64,000 nucleotides of DNA. It comes from Clostridium bowmanii (lineage in GTDB: Bacteria; Bacillota; Clostridia; Clostridiales; Clostridiaceae). The stretch lies in assembly GCF_018861315.1 (NCBI RefSeq), contig NZ_JAHLDL010000020.1, forward strand, positions 26,903 through 90,902. Reading direction: 5' to 3'. Each line of letters starts with the position of its first letter. Position 1 is the first letter of the stretch. Shown piece after piece: positions 35,230 to 44,124 of the stretch. A model generated the notes under the pieces. It did not search any database. It saw only the letters and a list, made by a program, of their open reading frames with translations, and had not been told where the DNA came from. The translations under genes were made by a program, and so were the position numbers.

Positions 35230-35679
35230 TATTATTTATCCAACAATTAAAATTAAAGTTGGATTATGTAAAATGAATTCTTGCACGTTTGATATTACTA
35301 TGCTAGAAAGCACTCTTAGTTGTTTAACTTAATATTATGTAATAAAACAGTATGGCATACTACATGTAGTAAACACAAAGTGAATTATCACTATATATGG
35401 TATTATATATTAAAATATATTATAAATCAATTATTAAATTATTTTGAAGTGGATTAAAAATAATTTGGTATTATACTATAAAATAGTATAAAATCAAATG
35501 CAATTATATAATAAAATAGTCTAAAAATCAACATGAACTATTACCCAAAGGAATGACGAATAAAAACTATATTTATATAATAACAACCATATGTACATAA
35601 TAATGCACTATAATAAATATATTATTATTTTTAAGAGAAGTAATTTAATTACTATTCGAAAAGAGGTGAAGAGAAATTT
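35230..35679. other. AT-rich divergent intergenic region, nrdJ and gamma-carbonic anhydrase
   Basis: No gene is seen. Besides the NrdR-like sites it contains a dyad TATACTAT/ATAGTATA near 35473-35491. No cobalamin riboswitch was recognised. Confidence 0.5.
35360..35400. promoter_or_regulatory. Two NrdR-box-like sites upstream of nrdJ
   Basis: CTACATGTAG (35360-35369) and CTATATATGG (35391-35400) each match the core CwAtATaTwG of NrdR boxes at 8-9 of 10 positions, and their centres are 31 bp apart, the three-turn spacing known for NrdR. No nrdR gene is visible in the window. Confidence 0.55.
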
Positions 35680-36186
35680 ATGGTGCATCAATTTGATGGA
35701 AAAAGGCCTAAAGTACAGAAACATTCTTTTATTGCAATTAGTGCAGATGTTATAGGCAATGTAACTATAGGTGAGTACAGTAATATTTGGTTTGGAGCTG
35801 TATTAAGAGGTGACATGGATTATATATCCATAGGGGATTACACAAATATTCAAGATAATTGCACCGTGCATAATGATAAAGACTTTCCTGTGTATATTGG
35901 TGATTATGTAACTGTAGGGCATAATGCTATAATACATGGTTGTAAGATTTCAAATTATACTTTAATTGGTATGGGTAGTACTATACTAAATGGAGCTGAA
36001 ATAGGTGAATACACTATAATTGGAGCGGGTAGCTTAGTTACTCAAGGGAAAAAAATACCTTCTGGGGTTCTTTGTATGGGGGTACCGGCGAAGGTTATTC
36101 GTGAACTAACTATAGAAGAAAAAGAAGGTTTAAAAAAATCTGCTCTGCATTATGTAGAGCTTTCAATGAGATATATTTTAGAATAA
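35680..36186 (+). CDS. Gamma-carbonic-anhydrase-like hexapeptide-repeat protein
   Basis: The chain is built from left-handed beta-helix hexapeptides (VIGNVTIGEYSNIWFGAVLRGD ...). Metal-ligand-like histidines occur in CTVHND and VTVGHNAIIHGC, as in the gamma-CA/YrdA/PaaY family. Enzyme activity varies in this family and is not assured. AGAGGTGAAGAG precedes the ATG; a terminator follows. Confidence 0.88.
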   Translation: MVHQFDGKRPKVQKHSFIAISADVIGNVTIGEYSNIWFGAVLRGDMDYISIGDYTNIQDNCTVHNDKDFPVYIGDYVTVGHNAIIHGCKISNYTLIGMGSTILNGAEIGEYTIIGAGSLVTQGKKIPSGVLCMGVPAKVIRELTIEEKEGLKKSALHYVELSMRYILE

Positions 36187-36198
36187 GTTGGGCTAAAT

Positions 36199-36250
36199 AC
36201 AGTAACCTTTCTAGTAAATTTTTTTTATTAGAAGGGTACTGTATTTTTTT
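36199..36250 (+). terminator. Intrinsic terminator
   Basis: An imperfect stem of TACAGTAACC-TTCTAGTAA with TTAGAAGGGTACTGTA followed by T7. Confidence 0.75.
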
Positions 36251-36299
36251 GTAGAATAGTATATAAGGTTAGTAATGGGATAATAAGGGGGAGTAAGTT

Positions 36300-38243
36300 T
36301 TGAAGTTTATGAGATTTAGAGATGAAAAGAAGAAAAAAAGGTTGATGTCCTTTTTGATGTCAAGTGCATTGGTAGGTAATATTTTTGGTTTTTCAGGTAT
36401 AAATGTTTATGCAACGACAAGTAAAAAGGATATTATTATTGTGGATGAAAAAATTGCCAATGGGGTACAATACATAGAGCAAAAGAGAAGTTATTATGAT
36501 ACAGATAAAAGTGGTGTACAGCTAAAGCAGACACTAAATATTATTAAGGCAGACATGGACAACAGTGATGTGGATCTTATATTCGCTAAAGCAAAAGACG
36601 TAGTACTTGCAAAAGATACTGTATCAAAACAAATTGGACAAGAAATAACTAAAAATAACGGTGTAGTAGGGGGAGTCAATGGTGATTTCTTCAACATGGT
36701 TATAGGTGCAAGTGTAGGGCCTCAAATTATAGATGGTGCACCATTGGTAGGATATACTTGTAAGGCAGATGAAAGTAGATATCCAATATTTGGTATAGAT
36801 AACAATGGTAAGCTATTTATAGAGAATTTGAGCTTTAACGGTAAGCTCACCAGTGATCCTAGCACAAATGTAGAGCAGCAAAGTGTGCTTATAGATAGTG
36901 TTAATAGATTTGGTGAATTTGAAGTGAATAAGTTCAGTGTGAAAAATAGCCTAATGGTACTCACACCAGAGTATAGCTTAGATAGAAAAGTAAAACAGTC
37001 AGCTTATGCACCAAGTGAGGTATTGACAGTAATTAGAGCAGTAGATGGACCCGTTTTATTAGACAAGCAGTTTACAGGAGTAATTGAGAGTATAGGAGCT
37101 TTAAGTAAAGAAGTAACTATTCCTGAGGATGGCATAGTTCTTGCATCAAATGGTACAAAAGCTACTTGGCTAAAGCAAAATCTTAAAATAGGAGATACGG
37201 TGAGTCTTAACCTAGGACTTGATAAGAAAGATATTGCGAGTGCCATGGGAGGATATAACTATCTAGTTAAAAATGGAAAAGCTTTAAGGGTGGAAGCCAT
37301 GATAAGTGCTGGTGTAGACAAATCGCTTGCAACCTCTAGAAAAGCTAGGACAGCCCTTGGAATAACTTTGGATAATAAGGTTATTGCATTAACTGTTGGG
37401 GGAGGACAAGCTTCAGCTGCTTTTAGTGATGGAGCTACTTTACCTGAAATGGGTAATTTAATGGCGGAATTAGGTGCAGTAACTGCGTTGAATTTTGATG
37501 GTGGTGGTTCAACCCAGATGAACATACGTCATTATGCAGAAAATAATAGTACCATAGTGAATGTGCCATCTGATGGTTCAGAAAGAGCGGTAACAAATAC
37601 TCTTTTATTTACTAATAAAGCACCCGTAACAAACACAGCGGGTGACATTATTTTAAAACAAAATATATTAATATATAAAAACTCATCTTATAATTTTATT
37701 CTAAAAGGAGTTGACACTAATTTACATCCTATGAATTTTTCAGACAAGGATGTAAATTGGTCTACTGAAGGAGATATTGGACAAGTTTCTTCTAAAGGAG
37801 AGTTCCTGGCCGGTGATATAGCATCAAGTGGAGCAGTAAAAGTTTCTTTAGATGGAATTACAGGGAGCTCAAATGTTACGGTGTTAGATTCCTTAGGTTC
37901 ATTTACATTAACAGATAAAAATGCAATTTTATTAAATCAAGGGGACACTCACCAATTTGCTATAAAAGCTAGCAATGAAAAAGGTGAAAATGTTTTAATT
38001 GATAATAAAGCAGTGAAATGGACAGTGACAGGTAATGATTTGCAAATTGATGTAAATGGATTATTAAAGGCTACAGGTAAAGCTGCAGTGGGTGAAGTAA
38101 TCGCGGAAGCTGGAGGGAATAAGGCGACTTTAAAAATAGGGCTTCCTAAAAATAATGATGAAACAAGTGAAGGCATAGTTAAGTTATTAAGGAAGAATGC
38201 TGAAGCTCTTAAGCAATATAGATTGTTAAAGCGTTTACGGTAA
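36300..38243 (+). CDS. Secreted phosphodiester-glycosidase (NAGPA) protein with Ig-like repeats
   Basis: A basic N-terminus and signal peptide (cleavage near VYA-TTS, about residue 39) precede a NAGPA domain (about 90-440) with GGVNGDFFNM and NFDGGGSTQMN (about 400). Two bacterial Ig-like (Big) repeats follow, with typical VNWSTEGDIGQVSSKGEF and VKWTVTGNDLQIDVNGLLKAT. The family is linked to exopolysaccharide or glycan phosphodiester metabolism outside the cell. TTG start at 36300 with GGGGGAG 8 nt upstream. The C-terminus ends in a short basic helix without an anchor motif. Confidence 0.88.
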   Translation: MKFMRFRDEKKKKRLMSFLMSSALVGNIFGFSGINVYATTSKKDIIIVDEKIANGVQYIEQKRSYYDTDKSGVQLKQTLNIIKADMDNSDVDLIFAKAKDVVLAKDTVSKQIGQEITKNNGVVGGVNGDFFNMVIGASVGPQIIDGAPLVGYTCKADESRYPIFGIDNNGKLFIENLSFNGKLTSDPSTNVEQQSVLIDSVNRFGEFEVNKFSVKNSLMVLTPEYSLDRKVKQSAYAPSEVLTVIRAVDGPVLLDKQFTGVIESIGALSKEVTIPEDGIVLASNGTKATWLKQNLKIGDTVSLNLGLDKKDIASAMGGYNYLVKNGKALRVEAMISAGVDKSLATSRKARTALGITLDNKVIALTVGGGQASAAFSDGATLPEMGNLMAELGAVTALNFDGGGSTQMNIRHYAENNSTIVNVPSDGSERAVTNTLLFTNKAPVTNTAGDIILKQNILIYKNSSYNFILKGVDTNLHPMNFSDKDVNWSTEGDIGQVSSKGEFLAGDIASSGAVKVSLDGITGSSNVTVLDSLGSFTLTDKNAILLNQGDTHQFAIKASNEKGENVLIDNKAVKWTVTGNDLQIDVNGLLKATGKAAVGEVIAEAGGNKATLKIGLPKNNDETSEGIVKLLRKNAEALKQYRLLKRLR

Positions 38244-38278
38244 ATTGTTATAATTCTGAGAAAGCTATGGGAAAGCTA

Positions 38279-38330
38279 GGGACGGTTAACAACTATTTAT
38301 ATAAATAGTTGTTAACCGTCCCTTTATTTT
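38279..38330 (+). terminator. Terminator built on the GGGACGGTTAAC repeat
   Basis: A perfect palindrome of 22-bp arms (38279-38300 with 38301-38322) without a separate loop, followed by a T-rich tail. Both arms carry the dispersed GGGACGGTTAACAACT motif also found at 47327, 61415, 61475 and 63626. Confidence 0.85.
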
Positions 38331-38408
38331 TAAAAATAGCTTTTATTTTCATGAGTTTTTAACTACAATAGAAGATAGAGAGTTTCTGTTTTTTAAGGAG
38401 TGAGAAAA

Positions 38409-38906
38409 ATGATAAAATTAAATGGAATAGAAAAGATGACAAATGAGCAGAAATATAAATATATGCTTATTCTTTTAGAAGGACAGCTCAGCTCAGAAAA
38501 AAATGATCTAGCAAATCTATCAAATGCTGCAGCAATTATTAAAGCGGTTATGGATAAATTAAATTGGGCAGGGTTTTATATACTGAGGGGTAATGCATTG
38601 GTACTTGGAATGTTCCAGGGCCTTCCAGCTTGTAATAGAATAGAAATAGGTAAAGGTGTATGCGGAACTGCAGTTGCTACAAAAGCGATTCAGTGCATAG
38701 AAAATGTAAATGAATTTCCAGGACATATTGCTTGTGACTCTGCATCAAATTCAGAGATTGTTATACCTATAATAATTGGCGATATAGTTTATGGAGTTTT
38801 GGATTTAGATAGTCCAGAGATAGGAAGGTTTTCGAAGCTTGAAGAAAAATACTTAGTTAAATTCGTTGCTAAACTTAACCAATACATAGATTGGTCAAAA
38901 ATATAA
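38409..38906 (+). CDS. msrC: Free methionine-(R)-sulfoxide reductase (GAF domain)
   Basis: It reduces free L-methionine-(R)-S-oxide with thioredoxin. The GAF fold has the three cysteines of fRMsr at 75, 85 and 109 (LPACNRI, GVCGTAVA, HIACDSASNSEIV), with the same 10- and 24-residue spacing as E. coli Cys84/94/118. ATG 38409 follows AAGGAG by 8 nt; GTG 38400 overlaps it. The cvfB gene begins 22 bp later, probably cotranscribed. Confidence 0.94.
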   Translation: MIKLNGIEKMTNEQKYKYMLILLEGQLSSEKNDLANLSNAAAIIKAVMDKLNWAGFYILRGNALVLGMFQGLPACNRIEIGKGVCGTAVATKAIQCIENVNEFPGHIACDSASNSEIVIPIIIGDIVYGVLDLDSPEIGRFSKLEEKYLVKFVAKLNQYIDWSKI

Positions 38907-38928
38907 ATAAAAGGTAGGAGATTTTAAA

Positions 38929-39768
38929 ATGATAAACATAGGAGATTTAAATAATTTGAAAGTAGTTAGACGAGCAGAATTCGGGTATTATTTAGGTGCC
39001 GGTACAGATAATACAAGTGATGACATTCTACTTCCAATGAAAAGTACAGTAGGTAGAGCGCTTGCCATTGATGAGGAAGTTGAAGCTTTTATATACAGAG
39101 ACTCAAGTGATAGATTAATTGCAACCTTAAAAAAACCACTTGCAAAGGTTGGAGATTTAGCTTATCTAAAGGTAATTGATATGACTACAATAGGAAGTTT
39201 TGTAGAAATTGGTTTAGAAAGGGATGTATTGGTTCCTTTTAAGGAGGAAAATTATCCGTTAGAAACAGGCAGGAAATATCTTTTTTATGTATATTTAGAT
39301 AAGACTGGAAGAATTGCAGCCACTACTTTTGTTGATAAATACTTATATGATACAGATTCATTTGAGATTGATGATGAAGTAGAAGGTACGGTATATGGAA
39401 TACAGACTAATGGTACTGTAATGGTAGCTGTTGATGATATTTATAGAGGGGTTATTCTAAAAAATGAGAACTATATGAATATAGCACCTGGAGATAGATT
39501 AAAAGCTAGAGTACAAAAATATTATGAAGATGGTAAAATGGATTTAACAGTAAGAAAACCTAGACTAGAAGAAAGAGATGTAATTGAAGAGCAAATATTA
39601 GAATATTTGAAAAACTCTAACGGGTCTATGATATACAATGATAAAAGTTCACCAGATGATATAAAGCAAATATTTAAAACCAGCAAAAATGCTTTTAAAA
39701 GAGCATTGGGTGGTCTTATGAAAAGTGACCTAATATTTCAAGATGAAGAAGGTACTAAATTAAAATAA
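38929..39768 (+). CDS. cvfB: CvfB-like S1-domain RNA-binding protein
   Basis: A 279-residue protein of tandem S1/OB domains (LKVVRRAEFGYYLGAG ... DDILLP at the start; TTIGSFVEIGLERDVLVPF in the second) and a C-terminal winged helix (NAFKRALGGLMKSDLIF), the CvfB/YitL plan. Family members bind RNA and affect virulence-gene expression in staphylococci. GTAGGAG before the ATG; terminator follows. Confidence 0.9.
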   Translation: MINIGDLNNLKVVRRAEFGYYLGAGTDNTSDDILLPMKSTVGRALAIDEEVEAFIYRDSSDRLIATLKKPLAKVGDLAYLKVIDMTTIGSFVEIGLERDVLVPFKEENYPLETGRKYLFYVYLDKTGRIAATTFVDKYLYDTDSFEIDDEVEGTVYGIQTNGTVMVAVDDIYRGVILKNENYMNIAPGDRLKARVQKYYEDGKMDLTVRKPRLEERDVIEEQILEYLKNSNGSMIYNDKSSPDDIKQIFKTSKNAFKRALGGLMKSDLIFQDEEGTKLK

Positions 39769-39792
39769 TTTAATATTGTTTAAATAAACAAA

Positions 39793-39828
39793 AGTCTGAT
39801 GATTTAATTCATCAGACTCTTGTTTTTT
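39793..39828 (+). terminator. Intrinsic terminator after cvfB
   Basis: A 10-bp stem AGTCTGATGA/TCATCAGACT (39793-39802 with 39809-39818) followed by a T-run. Confidence 0.85.
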
Positions 39829-39840
39829 TGATAAAGGTTT

Positions 39841-40040
39841 TATACGCAAAAAAAGATATATATTACGTATAATGCATTGAAGCAAGCTTTAGAACTCCAT
39901 ATTTATTTTTACTTGATTTGCGTTAAGAAAAACATATGTTTGAGCGCTAGCGAGTTTATGTTTTTTAGCAAATCAAGTAAAAATAAATATAGGAGTTCTT
40001 AGCGAAGATGAATGCATTTGTAGTAATATATATCTTTTTT
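39841..40040. repeat. Palindromic repeat family 1, copy A
   Basis: About 200 bp forming one long imperfect hairpin. Ends are GATATATATTAC / GTAATATATATC; inner arms share AATGCATT, GAACTCC, ATTTATTTTTACTTGATTTGC and its complement, closing at GCGCTAGCGAG. Lies between convergent cvfB and the P-type ATPase gene. Confidence 0.88.
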
Positions 40041-40050
40041 ATTTTGTCAT

Positions 40051-42714
40051 TTATAATGTGGAAGAACCTCGTTTAAATATTTTTACAATTTCATTAAAGA
40101 GTAAGGGCATAAGAGATAGAATAGTTACAAAACCCCAATCCATTAAACTTAATGAATGCACACTAAAAGCATTTGCTAAAATAGGTATTGTTATAATTAA
40201 ATCTTGTAGCAGTATACCAAGAACTATAGACCCAATTAAATATTTATTTGAGAATAAACCTATTTGGAATATAGATTTTTTACCATTTCTCATATTTAGT
40301 GAATGTACTAGTTGAGAGACACTAAGTACTACAAAAGCCATAGTCTGTGCATGCTCTAGTGCGTCCTTAGAAAGATTTTGAGGGAAAAGTGGGAATAAAC
40401 TAGTTGTTCCACTATAATATTTTGCACCTATTACAAAGGCGATTAAAGTTAATATACCAATTAACAATCCATTAAGAAGCAAATTAAAGGCCTCACCCTT
40501 AAATAAACTATCCTTTGGATTCCGTGGTTTATATTTCATTACGTCAGGATCACCAGGATCTACACCTAAAGCCAGTGCTGGCAGTGTATCTGTGATTAAA
40601 TTAATCCACAATATATGGATAGGTCTAAGTGGAGTAGCCCAGCCTAAAAGTATGGCAAGAAATAGTGCTATAATTTCTCCAATGTTACAGGATAGAAGAA
40701 ATATTATAGTTTTCTTGATATTTGTAAAGATATTTCTTCCTTCTTTTATAGCAGAAACGATAGTTGAAAAGTTATCATCTACAAGGATCATGTCAGCAGC
40801 ACCTTTAGCTACGTCGGTACCTGTTATACCCATAGCAACACCTATGTCTGCCATTTTAAGAGAAGGCGCGTCATTTACTCCATCACCAGTCATTGATACA
40901 ATGTTTCCTTTGGCTTTAAGAGCACGTACAATCTTCACCTTATGTTCTGGGGAGACTCTTGCGAATACTCTTATATTTTCAACTCTACTATTTAGCTCCA
41001 CATCGGTCATTTTATCAAGCTCTGTTCCAGATATAACCTGGGAAGAATCATTAGTAATATTCAGTTCTTTGGCTATAGCAAAAGCAGTATTTTGATGATC
41101 GCCAGTTATCATTACGGTTTTTATTCCGGAATTTCTACATAGAGTAATAGAGTCCTTAACTTCGAGTCTTGGAGGATCTATCATACCTACTAGTCCAATA
41201 AGTATTAAATCATTTTCTAGTGAGTCAATCTCCACATGAGAAGTAGGGAGAATTTTGTAAGCTGCACCTAGAACTCTTAATGCATCGTCAGACATGCTAT
41301 TTGCAGCAGCTAATATTTCTTTTTTAATTGGGGGTGTCATTTCTACTATATTACCTTCAACATAGATCTTTGTACAAATATTTAATAGGTTGTCTATAGC
41401 ACCTTTTGTCATTACATAATATTCACTATCATATTTATTTACAGTAGTCATTAATTTTCTATCTGAATCAAAAGGAATCTCATCAATTCTTTTATGACTT
41501 TTTTCTAAGTCATCTTTAAATAGATTGTAGTTTATTCCAGCTACTAATAATGCTATTTCCGTGGGATCACCAGTTTTTGAGTTTTCAGAGTAAGTAGCAT
41601 CATTACATAAAATAAGATTTTCTAGTAATAGTTTATGCTCATTATGATTAATGTTTAGACTATCTATAGTTCCTATTTGACCGTCTGCGTAGAATTTTGT
41701 TACAGTCATCTTGTTTTGAGTTAATGTTCCTGTCTTGTCTGAACATATAATATTTACTGAACCTAAAGTTTCAACAGCAGGTAATTTACGTACAATAGCA
41801 TTTTCTTTTATCATCTTTTGCACACCCATAGCAAGAACTATAGTTACTATAGCAGGAAGACCTTCAGGTATGGCCGCAACAGCTAAACTTATAGAAACAA
41901 GAAGCATTTCAAAAACTTCTCTCTTTTGAAGAACTCCAACTATAAACATAAGTGCACATATGAATAGGGCACCTATTCCAAGATACTTGCCAAGCTCTGC
42001 TAGTTTTTTTTGTAGGGGAGTCTCTTCGTCTACTTTTTCATCCAACATTTTAGCAATTTCACCTATTTGAGTATTCATTCCAGTAGACACGGCTATGCCT
42101 ACACCTCTACCATATGTTGCCAAGGTAGACATGAATAGCATGTTCTTTTGATCACCCAGTGGCACATCATCGCTTGTTAATACTAGTGATGCATCTTTAT
42201 CCACTGGAACAGATTCTCCCGTAAGTGTAGATTCTTCAATTTTTAAATTTGAAGCTTCAAGTAGTCTTAAATCACAGGGTACATATCTTCCAGCATCAAT
42301 AATAATAATATCTCCAGGCACAACTTCCTCTGATGGGATTTCTTTTAACAGCCCATCTCTTTTAACAACAGCCTTAGGTGTAGATAATTTTTTTAATGCA
42401 TCAAGAGCTTTTTCTGCTTTAGATTCTTGAATAATTCCTACTGTTGCATTAATTATTATTACAATAGCAATTATAATTGCGTCACTTGTCTCACCAAGGA
42501 GGGCTGAAATCACAGCAGCTGCTAGTAAAATATAAATTAATATATCATTTAATTGTGCAAAGAACATAGCTATTAATGTTTTAGGCTTTTTAGCTACTAA
42601 CTGATTTAATCCGAATTTTTCTCTTTTTAACTCTGCTTGTTCCTTAGAAAGTCCGGTTATTGGATTGGATTCTAATTCTTTTAAAACTTCTTCAATAGGT
42701 TTGTTGAAAAACAT
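40051..42714 (-). CDS. Ca2+-type P-type ATPase (cation-transporting, type II)
   Basis: This 887-residue pump exports a cation, probably Ca2+, at the cost of ATP. Present are the actuator motif LTGESVPV, phosphorylation motif DKTGTLTQNKM, MVTGDHQNTA-like loop, TGDGVNDAPSLKMADIG hinge, and ion-site helices IPEGLPAIVTIVLAMG (M4) and NLITDTLPALALGVDP (M6), which match Ca2+-ATPases of SERCA/PMCA type. ATG 42714 has GAGGTGA in front. Single gene; repeat copy A follows its 3' end. Confidence 0.92.
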   Translation of the reverse strand: MFFNKPIEEVLKELESNPITGLSKEQAELKREKFGLNQLVAKKPKTLIAMFFAQLNDILIYILLAAAVISALLGETSDAIIIAIVIIINATVGIIQESKAEKALDALKKLSTPKAVVKRDGLLKEIPSEEVVPGDIIIIDAGRYVPCDLRLLEASNLKIEESTLTGESVPVDKDASLVLTSDDVPLGDQKNMLFMSTLATYGRGVGIAVSTGMNTQIGEIAKMLDEKVDEETPLQKKLAELGKYLGIGALFICALMFIVGVLQKREVFEMLLVSISLAVAAIPEGLPAIVTIVLAMGVQKMIKENAIVRKLPAVETLGSVNIICSDKTGTLTQNKMTVTKFYADGQIGTIDSLNINHNEHKLLLENLILCNDATYSENSKTGDPTEIALLVAGINYNLFKDDLEKSHKRIDEIPFDSDRKLMTTVNKYDSEYYVMTKGAIDNLLNICTKIYVEGNIVEMTPPIKKEILAAANSMSDDALRVLGAAYKILPTSHVEIDSLENDLILIGLVGMIDPPRLEVKDSITLCRNSGIKTVMITGDHQNTAFAIAKELNITNDSSQVISGTELDKMTDVELNSRVENIRVFARVSPEHKVKIVRALKAKGNIVSMTGDGVNDAPSLKMADIGVAMGITGTDVAKGAADMILVDDNFSTIVSAIKEGRNIFTNIKKTIIFLLSCNIGEIIALFLAILLGWATPLRPIHILWINLITDTLPALALGVDPGDPDVMKYKPRNPKDSLFKGEAFNLLLNGLLIGILTLIAFVIGAKYYSGTTSLFPLFPQNLSKDALEHAQTMAFVVLSVSQLVHSLNMRNGKKSIFQIGLFSNKYLIGSIVLGILLQDLIITIPILANAFSVHSLSLMDWGFVTILSLMPLLFNEIVKIFKRGSSTL

Positions 42715-42853
42715 GAATATCACCTCGTCTTTTAGTATTTGTTATTATAGACATATTTATTAAAAATAAGAAAATTATTATATCACAACAGGATGTATGA
42801 AACAATAATCAAATATGGGAATTAATAAAAATAAATTATTGAATCAATAATAT

Positions 42854-43390
42854 TTAAATAGGTATTAAACCATAAAATACAATCCCGAGTACTCCTGAAA
42901 TCACTATTACTAAAATTGGATGAAGCTTATCAGTAAGCAATAGCCCAAGGATTATAATTCCAATTACTACACTTTTAATGTCTTTATAAGATTCTTTTCC
43001 CATGGATAAGAATACAGAGACTATAAGACCAATTAGCGCAGGCCTCATACCTGCTAGTGCAGCCTTCATTATGTAGGACTGCTTAAATTTAACAATGTAG
43101 TGATTAGCTATGGAAACTAAGATAAAAGAAAAGGAGACAACACCTAGGGTTGCAGAAATACTACCTAAGACTCCAGAAACTTTAAAACCTACAAAAGTAG
43201 CTGAATTTATGGCTATAGGTCCAGGAGTCATCTGCGATATACCAATAATATCAATAAATTCTTTATAAGTAATCCAAGTGTTGCTATTTACAATTTCTCT
43301 TTGGATAAGTGGAAGCATAGCATATCCTCCACCAAAGCTAAAGGCACCTATTTTTAAGAAGGATAAGAAAATTTTAATTAGCATAGACAT
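42854..43390 (-). CDS. Chromate transporter, half-size subunit 2
   Basis: A 178-residue CHR-domain membrane protein: FGGGYAMLPLIQREIV, ISQMTPGPIAINSATFVG and about five hydrophobic segments. It starts directly after the stop codon of its paralogue (TAA then ATG), with the ribosome site inside the upstream gene's end, so translation is coupled. Two half-size CHR proteins act together as a chromate or other oxyanion exporter; the true substrate is not shown here. Confidence 0.9.
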   Translation of the reverse strand: MSMLIKIFLSFLKIGAFSFGGGYAMLPLIQREIVNSNTWITYKEFIDIIGISQMTPGPIAINSATFVGFKVSGVLGSISATLGVVSFSFILVSIANHYIVKFKQSYIMKAALAGMRPALIGLIVSVFLSMGKESYKDIKSVVIGIIILGLLLTDKLHPILVIVISGVLGIVFYGLIPI

Positions 43391-43927
43391 TTACTCCACC
43401 TTCTTTCCGAGAAATATTACTCCGTATAAACCCGATAAAAGTATAACTATAACGGGATGTACATTCAAAAATAATATACTCGCCATAGAAATTATAATTA
43501 TAATAAGATTTGCATAGCTTTTCTTTAGTGATTTAGATAAACTTACTACAGCTATAAGGATAAGCATCGGTACTGCAGCAGATATACCTTTGAAGACCAA
43601 ATCCACATAATAATATTCTCTAAATTTCATAAAAAACACTGCAATACATAATATTATGAAAAATGAAGGTAAAACTACCCCTAGTAGACCAATGATAGCA
43701 CCGAGGAGGCCACTAATTCTATAGCCAATAAAGATGCTACTATTAACAGCTAAGGCACCAGGAAAAGTTTGAGAAATAACAATTATATCTAAAAAATCTT
43801 CTTTAGAAAGCCACTTTTTTTTACTGACAACCTCAGTCTCAATGAGTGGTATCATGGCATAACCACCACCAAAAGTAAATGCTCCTATTTTAAAGAAAGT
43901 CCAAAACATATTTAGTAATTTTTTCAT
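43391..43927 (-). CDS. Chromate transporter, half-size subunit 1
   Basis: A paralogue of the next gene at the same length, with FGGGYAMIPLIETEVV, ISQTFPGALAVNSSIFIGY and a similar topology. AGGAGTG lies 5 nt before the ATG. The pair forms a two-gene operon; heterodimers with opposite topology are known in this family. Confidence 0.9.
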   Translation of the reverse strand: MKKLLNMFWTFFKIGAFTFGGGYAMIPLIETEVVSKKKWLSKEDFLDIIVISQTFPGALAVNSSIFIGYRISGLLGAIIGLLGVVLPSFFIILCIAVFFMKFREYYYVDLVFKGISAAVPMLILIAVVSLSKSLKKSYANLIIIIISMASILFLNVHPVIVILLSGLYGVIFLGKKVE

Positions 43928-44124
43928 ATGTTCACTCCTATAAGGTTAGTTTTTAGTTATTGTGGATAGAAAAAAATATTGCAGCATAAATTAAAAGTAA
44001 AAACCTATATTTATAATCTATAATATTTACCATATTATTATACTAATATATAAAAAATTTGGCAAATTTATAAGTTTATAGAGATAAGCTTTAATTAGGA
44101 CTATAATTAATATTTATATAAGGA

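Noticed and set aside
35230..35679. Cobalamin riboswitch before B12-dependent nrdJ
   Set aside because: Expected because of the enzyme's cofactor, but no B12-box-like sequence was found.
36494..37525. Several long minus-strand frames inside the NAGPA-Ig gene
   Set aside because: They are shadows of the plus-strand gene: low-complexity Ser/Leu-rich products, no ribosome sites.
40592..41095. 167-codon plus-strand frame inside the P-type ATPase gene
   Set aside because: It is antisense to a well-conserved ATPase with clear motifs; no ribosome site or family features.
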